A stretch of 51,351 nt of DNA from Hondaea fermentalgiana (Eukaryota > Sar > Bigyra > Thraustochytrida > Thraustochytriidae). A program made the position numbers and the translations under genes. Under the pieces are notes generated by a model that saw nothing but the letters and a program-made list of their open reading frames with translations, was not told the origin of the DNA and did no database searches. Below, in pieces: positions 1-12,147 of the stretch (the first letter of the stretch is position 1; each line of letters begins with the position of its first letter). The stretch spans positions 86,921-138,271 of the forward strand of contig NPFB01000094.1 in the NCBI GenBank assembly GCA_014084085.1. The letters are read 5' to 3'.

Positions 1-52
<52 letters not shown>
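1..52. repeat. (CAG)17 microsatellite at the window edge
   Basis: Seventeen uninterrupted CAG units plus CA run from the first base to four bases before the ATG of the transporter gene at 56. Read in frame with that gene the repeat would be AGC (Ser) codons followed by AAG, with no stop, so it could be 5' UTR or an N-terminal poly-Ser tract whose start lies outside the window. The strong context at 56 (A at -3, G at +4) favours 5' UTR. Confidence 0.9.
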
Positions 53-54
<2 letters not shown>

Positions 55-55
55 G

Positions 56-1615
56 ATGGCTGCCGTCGTGGGGAACGCGGACAGCGGACACCTGGCCGAG
101 ACCGGCTGGCGCACGTGGCCGTGCTACTGGAACTGGCGGTACATCAAGTATGATGACCGCGAGATCACCGGGTACGCGCTTACGGGCGCATGCCGCGGCC
201 CAATGATTGGCTTCATCTCGGTCTTTAGCGTGCTGGCCCTTACCGGCATGGCCGAAAGCGTGCAGGACTGCGCCACGCGCACCGTGACCATCGGCGGAGC
301 CACCATTCTCACCTCGAGTGTCGTGAGTACGACCGTCACCATGGAAGGTATTATCAACGCATGCATTTCGCCGCTCTTTGGCGCGCTCACCGATGCCGGC
401 TCGTACCGTACCATTATCTTTCGCGCGTCCCTGTGCTGCCTGGCGCTCAGCGTCGTCGCCAGCGGCATCACCCTCTTCTTCGACGGCCACCTCGGTGCCT
501 TGGTAGCATTCGCCTTTCTCCTTATCTTCGTCTCGCTATGCTACGATGCCTTTCAAATCGTTCACAACAGCTATCTGCCCGAAATCGGCCACACCGAGGA
601 GGAGCGCACGCTGTACACGTCAAAGATGTATGTCTTGCTCAACTCGGCTCAGCTCACATATGCGCTCCTGGCCATTGGTCTCGCGCTCGTGGTTGGCGTC
701 TCTGATAACAGCATTGTTGCCCCACAGATTGGTGTCGTTGTGGCCATCATCATTTGGTCTCTCTTTGCCTTTCCGGGCATGGCCTTTATGCAGCCCCGCC
801 CCAAGAAGACCTCGGACATTTTACCCGCTGGCTTTCTCGGTATCCCGCGCGTCGCCCGCATGATCATGCAATGCTTCCGCCAGTACAATCAAATTGGATT
901 GTACATGATTCAGTACGCCACCGGCGTCACTGGCGCTTCGGCCGTCGTCAGCCTTGCGTCCTCGTACATGCTCAGCATCGTCGGTATTTCCTCCTTCGGC
1001 GTGCAAATTGTTTCGGGTCTCACGCTCATCATGACTGTTCCGGGCGCTCTGCTCACGTCCAGACTGTCCAAGAAGTTTGGCGATCTTCGTCGCACCAACC
1101 TCTTTGTGCTGAGCTACTGGTTCATTCTTATTCTTCTCGTGCCCTTTCTGCTCACTGGCGAGGTTGACCCGGACCCGGAAGCTTCGGCGGACGACTACTG
1201 CTCGGCCGAGGAGGGCTCCACGTACGCTCGCACGCCCACGCAGATTGGTAGCCTTATGCAGTACGTATTCCCCATCTTTTGGGGTCTGGGCATTGGCGCC
1301 ATTTTCCCTGTCAACGTTGCCTTTTTCGCCGAGATTGTCCCTGGTTCCCAGGAGAGCGCCTTTTTCGGCCTCCGTACCTTTGCGTCCAAGATCTTTGCCT
1401 TTTTCCCGCCTCTGCTGTACACCCTCATCAACGAGAGCGCCGAGGAGGAGAACAAAAAATTCGCCATTTTTGCCGTGCTGCCTTTCTTTTTGATTGGTTT
1501 GATCGCAACCTACCTCTTTGACATGGAAAAGGCCAAGGCCGAGATTGCCGATACTCTGGTCAAGCGCTACCACAAGGAAGGCGAAGAAGTTACCGCTGGC
1601 GCACTCGCTGCTTGA
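56..1615 (+). CDS. Atg22-like major facilitator superfamily transporter
   Basis: A 519-residue polytopic membrane protein with about 12 hydrophobic segments in two halves, the normal size for an MFS carrier. The family resemblance is to the vacuolar Atg22 group, which exports amino acids from the lysosome/vacuole in fungi. Points of similarity are the 'SYLPE' loop in the first half, 'GALTD' after the second helix, and a second-half loop reading 'ESAFFGLRTFASK', close to the 'EFFGL' loop of Atg22 proteins. The short C-terminal tail is soluble and charged. The ATG at 56 has A at -3 and G at +4, but the frame stays open to the window edge through a CAG repeat, so a longer N-terminus cannot be excluded. 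The MFS assignment is secure; the Atg22 subfamily is likely; the substrate is unknown. Confidence 0.75.
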   Translation: MAAVVGNADSGHLAETGWRTWPCYWNWRYIKYDDREITGYALTGACRGPMIGFISVFSVLALTGMAESVQDCATRTVTIGGATILTSSVVSTTVTMEGIINACISPLFGALTDAGSYRTIIFRASLCCLALSVVASGITLFFDGHLGALVAFAFLLIFVSLCYDAFQIVHNSYLPEIGHTEEERTLYTSKMYVLLNSAQLTYALLAIGLALVVGVSDNSIVAPQIGVVVAIIIWSLFAFPGMAFMQPRPKKTSDILPAGFLGIPRVARMIMQCFRQYNQIGLYMIQYATGVTGASAVVSLASSYMLSIVGISSFGVQIVSGLTLIMTVPGALLTSRLSKKFGDLRRTNLFVLSYWFILILLVPFLLTGEVDPDPEASADDYCSAEEGSTYARTPTQIGSLMQYVFPIFWGLGIGAIFPVNVAFFAEIVPGSQESAFFGLRTFASKIFAFFPPLLYTLINESAEEENKKFAIFAVLPFFLIGLIATYLFDMEKAKAEIADTLVKRYHKEGEEVTAGALAA

Positions 1616-3350
<1,735 letters not shown>

Positions 3351-3594
3351 CTCCTACTTTGTGGTCATCGGCGGCATCGGTACGCTCATTCGTGCAGCAA
3401 TTATCGACGTCAGTCGCACATCGCGACATCTCCCGAACTTTGTGCCTCCCTCCCACCCCCACCCCGCGGCTGGTCGTGAGCATACACTCTTCTTGCGTTC
3501 TCTGGGGTCTTCATAAGTCCTCGCACAACCCAAACATGCACTGTCCAGGATCGTACGTATGGAGGATAGCCAAAAAGGTCTTTGCTTGTACTCG

Positions 3595-5052
3595 TTAGAG
3601 ACCGAACATGCCCAGATTGCTGGCGTAGGCCATCGGTTTGAGATCCGGGTGCGGGACGGCCTCAAAGGTGACCGGGTCCGGCTTCATGTTGTTCTTGCGG
3701 AAGCGAATCAGGGCGCCCTTGTTGCCCATCTGATCGCAGTAGTTTGGCGCAGAAAACACGGTGATGAGCTTTCCATCGTGCTCCTCGAGAAAACCTTCCT
3801 CCCTGACTTCGTGCGAGCGAATGACAAGGTCGAGATTGTTATCCTTGAGAAAACGTTCCGTGATGTCGGGGCCGAACGATAGACCAACGCCGCGCTTCGA
3901 GGGCCCACGGCCATTGAATGGCTGTGGGTCGCTCCAAAGAATATCAGAGCCAATGCCCGATTCAGGCGGCTCGCCACCGCGGGGAATCTTGCGAATATCA
4001 TCGAGCTTGACGCCGTCGTCCTTGAAGAGACCGCCATGCACAACGAGCACCTTTTTCTCAATAACATGCGCGTATGGCAAGGTGCGGAAGCACTCGGTGA
4101 AGAGCGCCATAATGTTGGCGTCATACTTTTTCATGACTTCGCCCTCGAAACCATACATCTTGTTCATGTTTTGCGTTTCGTGGTTGCCGCGGTTGATGAA
4201 AACGCTCTGAGGGTAGAGGACCTTGTAGGCGAAAGCGGTAAAGGTCGTCTCGAAACTCCAGCTGCCTCGATCGCAAAGGTCGCCATTCCAAAGGTACGGA
4301 CGCGTTGGCGAAGGACGGTCGTTGATCTTGAAAATGTTGAGCAAATCGTAAAACTGGCCATGCGTATCGCCGAGCACGCTCATGTACGTTTGCTCGTCCT
4401 CGGGAATGTCCACGTCCACGAGCGAAGGCAGCGACGCGAGGATGCGTTTGAGCTGCACAAGGACAGAGGCCACGATTCGCTTTGGAAGAAGCTTTTCGTC
4501 GCGCATCCAATCGAGCATGCCGCTGATGAAGTCGGCGGTCACTTCATCGCCGTCACCGAGCCTTGGGCCCTCGTAGTTGTCTGGAATGGTCATGGAGTCC
4601 AGGTCCAGGGTTTCGGAAAGAGGCTTGGGGGCCTCGACGGCGATGGCAGCCTCGAAGGCAGCGCGCTTGACCTCCTTTTCGCAGAGCGTGAGCTTGGTGC
4701 GCACATCCCGGTCCTTGGGGGCCAGCTTGGCCAGCTGCTTGAAGACCTTGAGCGCGTGCCTGTACTTGTTGAGCGCCACGTAGGCCGACCCGAGCCGATA
4801 GTAGGCCTTGACGTAGCGCGGGTCAAGCGCCAAAGCCTTGCGCGCGTCTTCGATGGCCAACCCAAAGGCCTCCGTCCGCAGATGCGCAAATGCCCGGTTA
4901 GAGTACAGCACAGCGCTCGGGGACAGCTCGATCGCGTCGCTGTAGACTGCGATGGCCTGCGCATACTGCGCCTGTCCAAAGTATTTGTTGGCCTCGCCCT
5001 TGAGCTCGTCTGCGCGTTGCTGCGTCGCGCTCGACACGGGGTCGGCGGCCAT
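3595..5052 (-). CDS. PPP5C: Serine/threonine protein phosphatase 5 (TPR + PP2A-like catalytic domain)
   Basis: A 485-residue protein with PP5 architecture and length. Residues 13-125 form three TPR repeats, which in PP5 bind the Hsp90 C-terminus and autoinhibit the enzyme. The PPP5 linker follows, then the metallophosphatase domain from about 190. Metal ligands are visible: D229 and H231 in 'GDTHGQ', D258 in 'GDLCDRG', N290 in 'RGNHE', H339 in 'VVHGG', H414 in 'RSHEV'. The PP5/PPP-typical 'SAPNYCDQMGNKGA' lies near 434-447. The motif is usually GDxVDRG; here Cys replaces Val. The ATG at 5052 gives a family-typical N-terminus. It is read away from the long low-complexity region to the right. 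Family knowledge: PP5 acts with Hsp90 on kinases and receptors. Only one exon is needed. Confidence 0.96.
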   Translation of the reverse strand: MAADPVSSATQQRADELKGEANKYFGQAQYAQAIAVYSDAIELSPSAVLYSNRAFAHLRTEAFGLAIEDARKALALDPRYVKAYYRLGSAYVALNKYRHALKVFKQLAKLAPKDRDVRTKLTLCEKEVKRAAFEAAIAVEAPKPLSETLDLDSMTIPDNYEGPRLGDGDEVTADFISGMLDWMRDEKLLPKRIVASVLVQLKRILASLPSLVDVDIPEDEQTYMSVLGDTHGQFYDLLNIFKINDRPSPTRPYLWNGDLCDRGSWSFETTFTAFAYKVLYPQSVFINRGNHETQNMNKMYGFEGEVMKKYDANIMALFTECFRTLPYAHVIEKKVLVVHGGLFKDDGVKLDDIRKIPRGGEPPESGIGSDILWSDPQPFNGRGPSKRGVGLSFGPDITERFLKDNNLDLVIRSHEVREEGFLEEHDGKLITVFSAPNYCDQMGNKGALIRFRKNNMKPDPVTFEAVPHPDLKPMAYASNLGMFGL

Positions 5053-6385
5053 TTTCCTTTGTCTCCTGTTTTCCCTTGTTCTTTCTTCTTGCCTCTTGGA
5101 CTACCCCGCACTCGCTCTTTTCGCGGTTTCTTCGCGCGAGTGAGTGGTCCTCCACAGACTCTACCTGTACGCGTGCGTGCGCTGCCCTAGGCCTCCGCTC
5201 GTGAAGCGGACGCGTGTCGCAGTCGGTGGCCCTTCCGGGCTCGCCAGTCGCCGCCGAGATGCCGTCCGTCCGCACCGAGGGCAGGCGAGCGAGCAAAAGG
5301 TCACGACGGGCGCGAGACTCTGCGGTCTGCACGTCGCGCCGCGGGCTCCCGTTTCTCTCGCGCTCGCTTGCTCGCTCGCTCGCTCGCTGGCCGCCTCCGC
5401 GCCGCGCCGACGCCTGCGCAATAACGCTCTGTCTCGCTTTTCCGGGCTCGATCACTCATTGCCAAGCCAACAACTACTGCTCGCGAGACAAGTCGGGCCT
5501 GGCGGCCTCCGCAAGTGGAGAATGGCCTCCCGCAAGTGGAGAATGGGTGCCCGCGAAGGGCAGAATGAACGGTCGCAACCATTGAAGCGCGGCCGCAGCC
5601 TCTGTCAGCGTTATCAGGCCGGAGATGGACGACGAGCGCCGGGCGCAGACGGACACAGATGGGAGCGGGGACGAGGAGGGACTTTGGTCGGTAGGAGATT
5701 GATAGGGCTGGCTGGTTGTTTTTGTTGGTCTTGATCAAAACAATTTGAGTGGTAGAAAAAGTTAATTTCGACAATGTTGGGCTCGGTTGGGCCAGCTTTC
5801 TGCGAACGGCGCGAGACGGAAGGACACGTACTGCCACCAGTTATGGATGAATTGCCAGCTAAGAAAAAGGCTGCATTGGGAATGGCAAGAACAAGAATTT
5901 ATGAAGGGGGAAGAAAATGCCTTGCCAGCGTTCCTGGCGAGTTTCGCAATCTTTGCCAAAACAATACATTGGCTGATGACGTCCCCGGAACACAGGAACG
6001 GTGAATAAATTTTGTTCTTTTGCTAAATGTGCAAAGGCCTGTATCATTTTTGCTCCTGCATTCGCCACTGACATTCAGGGTGGATCCTAGCAAGCAGCCA
6101 CTTCTCCATACCAGGTTTGAAAAACTTTTTGTCCAAGACGCAACGAGATCTCTTTGCACGCCAAGACCGCCTTTTCTGTCTTGCCTGCGTGAGGAAGAAA
6201 ATGCCCTGCCCCAACCTCGCGTAGCAGGTCACACTACTGCACTCATTGCTCTGGCCGATCGGCCAAAGGAGAAAAAGGAAAAAAGGAGCAAATATAAGTA
6301 AAAGTATGGAAACGTGACTACACCCAGGGTATACGACAAAAGGGAAGGCATCAATAAAGACGATGCCTGTCAAAGGGCTAGATAT
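5053..6385. other. Intergenic, no gene recognised
   Basis: This runs from the PP5 start to the stop of the small minus-strand ORF. The first 400 bases are GC-rich with CTCG repeats (about 5355-5390), probably PP5 promoter and 5' UTR. The rest has several overlapping short ORFs, none resembling a protein and none favoured by composition. A short inverted repeat (GGCATC...GATGCC, about 6347-6367) lies just past the stop of the small gene. Confidence 0.5.
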
Positions 6386-6685
6386 TTACAAAGAGGCGTA
6401 GTAGGCGCGCTCCTCTGCGGAGATGCGCCAGCGCGGCTCAAGATGCATCTCGGGGGTGTAGGGCACGCCAATGGAGTATCCGTAGGCGAGCCCCACCGCG
6501 CCGAGAAGAGCGACATCACGGGTAAAGTTCAGGTCGGCCTTGGGCAGGCTCCACTGCATCATCTGGCGCCTCTGGTCCCTCGCAATCGCTTCGCCCACGG
6601 CCGCCATGCCGCTGTGCCGTCCCTGGTGGCTCAGCCGGTCCAAAGACGACACCACCACGGCCGCTACGCGCGCTCTCCACGACAT
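6386..6685 (-). CDS. Small putative single-span (mitochondrial?) membrane protein
   Basis: A 99-residue ORF that I do not firmly recognise. The ATG sits in a strong context (AAG before ATG), the same as the transporter gene at 56. The N-terminus is basic with few acids for the first 25 residues. One hydrophobic stretch (DVALLGAVGLAYGYSIGVPY, about 56-75) follows 'WSLPKADLNFTR', and the tail ends 'RISAEERAYYASL'. Size, single membrane span and an Arg-x-x-Tyr-Tyr/Phe-Ala-like tail recall small subunits of respiratory complexes such as the fungal Cox9/VIIa type, but the match is weak. It may be a real conserved gene because it stands alone with balanced composition inside otherwise low-complexity DNA. 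Chance ORF is the alternative. Confidence 0.5.
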   Translation of the reverse strand: MSWRARVAAVVVSSLDRLSHQGRHSGMAAVGEAIARDQRRQMMQWSLPKADLNFTRDVALLGAVGLAYGYSIGVPYTPEMHLEPRWRISAEERAYYASL

Positions 6686-6880
6686 CTTCTCCTTGTGCTG
6701 CTCGCCCTTCCGGTCGCTACGCTACCTGCTCTCGCTACGCTACCTGCTCGCGCTGCGCCGCCTGCTCGCTCGCTTTCTTCTGCAAGCTGCCGTTTCGCTC
6801 CAAGATACCGCTGTCCTTGTCCTCCTCGCGGCGGGACTTTTCCTCCTGCCCTCGCTCGGTGCTGCCGCTCTAGCTCTCCG

Positions 6881-6957
6881 CTGCGCTGCAGTGCGATGCG
6901 CTGCGCTGCAATGCGATGCGATGCGCTGCGATGCGCTGCGCTGCGATGCGATGCGTG
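6881..6957. repeat. Pentanucleotide array (CTGCG/ATGCG)n
   Basis: About fifteen units of a five-base period built from CTGCG and ATGCG variants, in the intergenic region upstream of the small minus-strand ORF. Confidence 0.85.
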
Positions 6958-7220
6958 CGGCGTCCGTCTCCGCGTGTCCACGTCCTTGTGCGTGCGGTCG
7001 TTCGCGTTATGGTTCTGCTCGCCCTCGAGGTCGGTCTGCCCTGTCCTTAGTAACAACTACAACGAGCTCGTCCAGTCCAGTCTAGGCCAGGAGTATGGAA
7101 GAGAGGTGCGCGCTCGCACTAACAACGCGAGCAGGCGAGCGGGTCGTATCGTATCCGCCGGCGCCACTCTCCGTCCGCGCGGCGGCGATCGAGCGGCCGG
7201 CGGCGCGGATCTCGCTCGTG

Positions 7221-7265
7221 TCGCGTCGCGTCGCGTCGCGTCGCGTCGCGTCGGGTCGGGTCGGG
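7221..7265. repeat. Pentanucleotide array (TCGCG)6(TCGGG)3
   Basis: Six perfect TCGCG units followed directly by three TCGGG units. The switch from one perfect unit to another suggests one point mutation spread by slippage. CpG-dense. Confidence 0.9.
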
Positions 7266-7354
7266 TCTGGAGCGGGAGCGATGGAGCGAAGGTGGATGAG
7301 GTCCGGGTTTTTTCACCGAGCGGACCCGGCGTTCGAAGGCGCCTGGGGCCGAGG

Positions 7355-7501
7355 CGGAGGGGGAGGGAGGGAGGGAGGGAGGCGGCGAGAAAGGGACGGG
7401 GCCGCGGCCAACGCTCCAGTCCTGGGCCGGGCGGCCGGCCGACAGACAGACAGACCGGTGCGGCGGACGCTGGAGGAAGAGGAAGAGGAAGAGGAAGAGG
7501 A
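7355..7501. repeat. Purine-rich simple repeats (GGGA)n and (GAGGAA)n
   Basis: GGGA repeats near 7360-7383 could form a G-quadruplex on the plus strand. About 90 bases later, near 7471-7501, GAGGAA units repeat. Both lie in non-coding DNA. Confidence 0.75.
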
Positions 7502-7623
7502 GACGGGCGGGACTAAAAAGGGGTCCCCGCGCACACCTGGTTGAAGGAGGTACACACCTACGACCGCGTACACCCCGCTTCTTTCTCGACGGTCCGAGCG
7601 CAAGGTCTCGCGCTCGTGAAAGC

Positions 7624-7683
7624 GCGGCTGGTGCTGGTGCTGGCGCTGGTGCAAGTGCTAGTGCTGGTGCTGGTGCTGGTGAC
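7624..7683. repeat. Hexanucleotide array (GCTGGT)n
   Basis: About ten imperfect GCTGGT-type units. One plus-strand frame would read alternating Ala-Gly, but no start codon or domain supports translation. Confidence 0.8.
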
Positions 7684-8882
7684 GATGGTGATGCCGGTGT
7701 TGAGGCTTGGATGATCTCGATCTGAGTGATCTCGAAGGTTTGGTTGCTTGTTTCGGGTTTGCTGGCGAAGGCCGCGGCGACGGGGAAAGCGCTCGGAGAA
7801 GTGGTCCAGGCCATTTGTGCAGGATAAAAACGCCGGCAGCGGCCGAGGAAACTCTTTGTCGCTGCAGCTGCAGCAGCACGGCAGATGATGATGATGATGA
7901 TGACAAGGACAAATGGTGGATCTCCCTCCGGTCATGGAGAGCAGCCAGCGTCCGGGCCGCATGGCCGCTGGCCAGTGACTGCCAACACTGGCACCACTGC
8001 GTGCGTGGGAGTCCCGGACGGAGCAAGCGCGCGTCACCTGTGATCGACCACCGTTGGCATGATATGCCACGGATGATGCTGGCGAGGATGACGAGGATGA
8101 TGATGCTTCTACAGAAGTTGATGTGGTTGATGACGAGGACGACGAAGGCACATACACAGGCAACCCAACCAGCCAGGTGTGGAGATAAAGTTGTGAATCG
8201 CCATCAATGTCGTCTTCGCCCTCCTCCATTACCATCGCCACCATCCAAGTCGCATCGCGAGCGCAAAAATCCATCAATTCTTCCCGTCCTCGCCCTCGCA
8301 AGGCTGGCCGGCCGGCCGCTGCCGCGGCCGCTCGCTCCAGTGGCCGTGGCCGGCACGGGCATTTTCGCCTCGGCCTCTTCGTGGAAGCGTCCTCAGCGAC
8401 CTAGTCCGGGCCGTTCCGCCTCGTGCTCCTAGGCAGCGCAAGGACTGCCTCGCTTTTTCTCGATTACCGAGGATATAATCGTTTGAGTCCGCCTTCAATA
8501 ATTCATTATATTACGGTTTATCTGTTCGAAATGGGTTTCGCACTTTTGCTGCTCTTTCCGCAGCAAACCAAGACCGCCCGAGCGGGTGGCGGAGACCAAC
8601 CAGACAAAGCAGCGCACGAGAGACCGCCGCGCAGAACTACGCCTTGCGGCAGGCCGGGACCGAGGCGCGAGAGGGCGAGGCGCGGACGGGAGCAGCTCGA
8701 GCGTAGCGCGCGGAGCACGTGGCCAGACCGAGCCAGGGGGGGGCTCTCGTTTCTAGAACCAGCCAGCTCCTCGCGGGAGGAGAGACTTTGGCGGTCGACC
8801 TGGAGCACAGTAGAACTAAGTCGCCTTCTGCTGGTCCTCGAGACCTTGCTGGCCTCGCGGCGCAGCGCGACAACACGGCACA

Positions 8883-9887
8883 ATGCAGCACGATGACCTC
8901 ATCTGGACGGTGATTGGTGGCGAGCACAACCAGTGCGCGTACAAGGTTAAACTCAAGCAGCACAAGCAAAAGTTCTGCAGGAACACGGATAACGTCACGG
9001 GCCTCTGCGACCGCTCGAGCTGTCCGCTCGCAAACAGCCAATACGCCACAATCAAGGAGCACGATGGACGCATCTACCTCTACATGAAAACCGCCGAGCG
9101 CGCTCACACGCCAAAGTACCTCTGGGAACGTGTGCTGCTGCCCCGTAACTACGCCCAGGCCATCGCCACGATCGAGGAGCACATCGAGTACTGGTCGCCA
9201 CTGCTCAAGCACAAGTGCAAGCAGCGTCTCACAAAGATTCATCAATACCTCATTCGTATGCGCAAGTTGCGCAATAAGAAGAAGGTTAAGACTGTCGCTA
9301 TCGACCAAAAGGTCGAGCGCCGCGAGAAGAAGCGAGAGCAAAAGGCCCTCGCTGCCGCCATGCTCGAGAAATCCATTGAAAAGGAACTTCTCGAACGTCT
9401 CAAGCAAGGCACATACGGAGACATTTACAATTTCCCCTCACAAGAGTACGAAAGCGCACTCAAGCAGGTCGAGGAACTCGAGGAGGAGGACGAGGAAGAG
9501 TACGAAGACGAAGAGGAGGACGATGACATTCTCGAGGAAGACGGAGAGCTCACCGGCAAAGTTGAGTTCGTCGAAGGCCCCGACGACTCGGACGACGACT
9601 CTGATCTCGAGGACTACGATCCGTGGGCTGGGCCGGGCGCTGACGACGATGATGACGACGACGACGACGACGACGACGAGGATGAGGACGATGCACCCTC
9701 TGCGAATGGAAAGCGGCCCAGGAGAACAAAATCCGGCGAGGCTCCCTCTTCTTCTTCTTCTTCCAAGCGGCCCAGCAAAAAGCCCAAGGGACCGCGCAAG
9801 TCTTCCTCGGGTGCAAAGCCCATCCAGATCGAGTACGAGCGCGAGGAGGAGCTCGAGCCAGAGTCTCGCGCGCTCGAAAATGCATAA
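8883..9887 (+). CDS. MAK16: Ribosome biogenesis protein MAK16
   Basis: A 334-residue protein needed in the nucleolus for 60S ribosomal subunit assembly. It begins exactly like the family: '[11 protein letters not shown]', then '[27 protein letters not shown]' with the conserved Cys spacing (RNA-binding L28e-like N-domain, about 4-120). The Mak16 helical segment follows, rich in Lys/Glu ('[16 protein letters not shown]'). The C-terminal half is very acidic with a 12-residue Asp run near 258-269, then a basic Ser/Lys tail with '[11 protein letters not shown]', the remnant of the conserved C-terminal motif. The ATG has A at -3. It converges on the next gene with about 415 bases between stops. 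Length matches the family. Confidence 0.97.
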   Translation: MQHDDLIWTVIGGEHNQCAYKVKLKQHKQKFCRNTDNVTGLCDRSSCPLANSQYATIKEHDGRIYLYMKTAERAHTPKYLWERVLLPRNYAQAIATIEEHIEYWSPLLKHKCKQRLTKIHQYLIRMRKLRNKKKVKTVAIDQKVERREKKREQKALAAAMLEKSIEKELLERLKQGTYGDIYNFPSQEYESALKQVEELEEEDEEEYEDEEEDDDILEEDGELTGKVEFVEGPDDSDDDSDLEDYDPWAGPGADDDDDDDDDDDDEDEDDAPSANGKRPRRTKSGEAPSSSSSSKRPSKKPKGPRKSSSGAKPIQIEYEREEELEPESRALENA

Positions 9888-10302
9888 GAGAAAAGGAGAC
9901 CAAGCAAGAGAAAGAAAAGAAAAAAGAAAAAGTGAAAGAGGATTCTCACTTTCTCTTTGCAACCCTTTTTCTCATTGCTTCTGTCCCTTGCCGCTGCTAC
10001 TGCCGACGTCGTTTCCATCGAGCCCCCTTGACGCCTATTTCTTTCCCGTCTCAGGCTTTCGACGTGCCCCGTTTTCCCTCTTTGCCTCTTCCCAACAGCA
10101 ATCCCTTATCTCACACCTCGTCATGCTTTTACTTGCTTTTCATGCCATTGTCAGCTCATCATTCCTTTCTTCTGGCTGCCGATGCCGCCACGGCCCGGCT
10201 ACTACGTTATTCCTGCTAATAGAGCTATTGAAGAAATCACTCGCGTTGATCTGTCTGCGCTCAATGTCAACAACCTTGCCGATCGAGCTTACAATTGTAT
10301 TC
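9888..10302. other. Intergenic between convergent genes
   Basis: This holds the two facing 3' flanks of MAK16 and the acidic orphan. It is purine-rich just after MAK16, then pyrimidine-rich. No gene, RNA or clear polyadenylation signal is recognised. Confidence 0.5.
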
Positions 10303-11353
10303 TCACACTGTGTCACCCGCGCGCTGCAAAACAAGCAATGCAGTGGCCGACAGTACCTCGTCCATCTCTTTGCAAAATGCAGCAAGCTTCGTCTCGACGC
10401 GAACGAGAGCATCATCTAGCGCGTGAGAAGAAGCTCGCTCTGCCGACGTCACCGTGTCCAAATCAAGCTCCCCAAACCCAAGCGCCACTGCCCGCGCAAT
10501 CCGGTCGTGCATTCGCCCGTGACCTTCGAGATCAGCTCCGCTCACATGCCGACCCATCATCTCTTCCAAGAGAACACGACAGATCGATCGATCCTGTGGC
10601 CCGACCTCGAGCTCCCGTTCTCGACTCAGTGTGCAAGATGACACATATTCTATGAGAGATGTACCCCCCTTGAAGGGGATGGCCAAAGGATTCGAAGTCG
10701 AAATAAGGTAATTCATCTTCTCCAACTCCGTGACGGAGCACGCAAAGGGCTTGCACATGGCCAACAATGTCCCGCGAAGCATGCGTCGGTCTTGCATCAG
10801 CCGCGCAATACTTGCTCGCAAATCGACTCGGGCCTCTTCTGCTGTCAGCACAGCGTCCGAGAAACGAACAATGGAGTCGCAGAGCCCTCTTGTGGAATGC
10901 TCTGGCTCCTTTGAGATCTTTGTCGCGGCCATATGCAAACGCTCCGCTACAAAACTCTCGTCTCGAATCGATGCCGTGTAAAGACAAAGCACATTTCCAA
11001 ACAGCTCCCCGGTCCAACTGTTCAGCAGCTGATTGCACAGCGAGCCGTCACGCACAAGCCGCTGCGACCAGTACTCTGCCAATGGCTCAAGAGCGTCGAG
11101 TAGACTGGGGCCTTTTTCCAAAACATCCGAGAGTGAAATGCGAAGGCTTTTGCTCTCTTCAATACGTAAAGCGTGTCGCCACCGCGCGAGTCCTCGTTTT
11201 AACTTCTCAATCTCCAAGGGTCCAAAGGTGGCCCCTTCTCGATATGAAAGATCGTCATCATCCTCAACGTCATCCTCATCAGCGTCGAAATCGTCCACGT
11301 CACTTGGGCCTTCTCGTGCTCGAAGAGGGTCAGCAAAGTCATCGTCATTGTCG

Positions 11354-11388
<35 letters not shown>

Positions 11389-11910
11389 TTTGCTAATACC
11401 GCTTTCATCCCCTTCGCCGCCATTTTGGTCACCAAGATGATCTCGTTGGCCATAGCCTACCTTCATTGCCTCGAGGCGCCCTTCGCTGATTAAATCAATC
11501 GCTTCGCGCAGCGACCCACGGGACCGATGGCCTTCAGCAAGATACACTTCGACGAGAACAGCAAGGTCTTCCATCCAGGCCCTCGCAAGTGGACTTGCAG
11601 CATCTACGTTTGCACTTGCTTGATGTGATGGAATCTCTGGACGGTCATCCATCGTTTGCACGTCTGCTTCTTGAGGCGATGCATCTGAGCTTCCATGTTG
11701 CACATTCGATCCACGCTGCTGCGCGTTCGCTGCGTCATCATCTCGCTGCCCTTCGCCGTGTTGTCCCCTGTCCCTATCGCTGTCGCTGTCGCTGTCGCTG
11801 TCGTTCTCATTTTCGCTGTCGCTTTCGCTGTTGCTGTCACTTTTGTCCCAAGACCCTGCTTCGCTTCGGGGCTGTTCTTCCTCGGCGGCATTCTCGCCCG
11901 CATCGCTCAT
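10303..11910 (-). CDS. Acidic orphan protein with SD and poly-Asp tracts
   Basis: A 535-residue protein I do not recognise. Residues 1-55 are acidic and Ser-rich with an alternating Ser-Asp tract (about 36-46) encoded by a TCGCTG-type repeat on the plus strand. A second acidic block contains a 13-residue Asp run (about 176-188) and further Asp/Glu clusters to about 225. From about 230 to the end the composition changes to that of a folded, mostly helical domain ('LEIEKLKRGLARWRHALRI', 'LEPLAEYWSQRLVRDGSL', 'LLDALEPL'), with normal Cys, Trp and Met content. The ATG at 11910 has A at -3. The alternating charged and folded regions suggest a nuclear or nucleolar protein, but this is inference only. 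Confidence 0.7.
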
Positions 11911-12147
11911 TGTTCACGGAAAGCAGCACCGCCTCGCGTGCGCGTGCAGCAAGGACGTGAAGGCTTGGACTTTGGTAGTCTTCCGGCCCACGACATGGCC
12001 ATGGGACGCATTCATCTATGTGGCAGAGGCACTTGAAGCAAAGAGGCTCAACGGGTCGCGTCGTCTAGGTTTGCGCCACTTTCTTTCTCGCACATCCAAG
12101 ATTGTGATCACGATCGAGACCGTCATCGCGAGCAGAGTTGACGCAAA

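Larger units (their letters stand above)
6686..8882. other. Long low-complexity intergenic region
   Basis: About 2.2 kb between the small minus-strand ORF and MAK16. It is a chain of simple repeats: pentamers, GGGA, GAGGAA, GCTGGT and GAT runs. Open frames up to 247 codons exist on both strands, but they are made of these repeats, lack domain-like stretches, and some begin only at TTG. Short Asp-rich phrases appear in plus-strand frames (about 7884-7905 and 8070-8150) but are broken by stops. No gene is supported; the last few hundred bases are presumably the MAK16 promoter and 5' UTR. Confidence 0.5.

Noticed and set aside
4036..5190. 384-codon plus-strand ORF opposite PP5
   Set aside because: It is the antisense shadow of the PP5 gene, whose motifs and length are unmistakable.
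7558..8432. Overlapping 240-codon ORFs on both strands, with Asp-rich or Ser-rich phrases
   Set aside because: Their sequence is produced by GAT, GCTGGT and similar repeats, the plus-strand ORF begins at TTG, stops interrupt the protein-like phrases, and no domain is visible.
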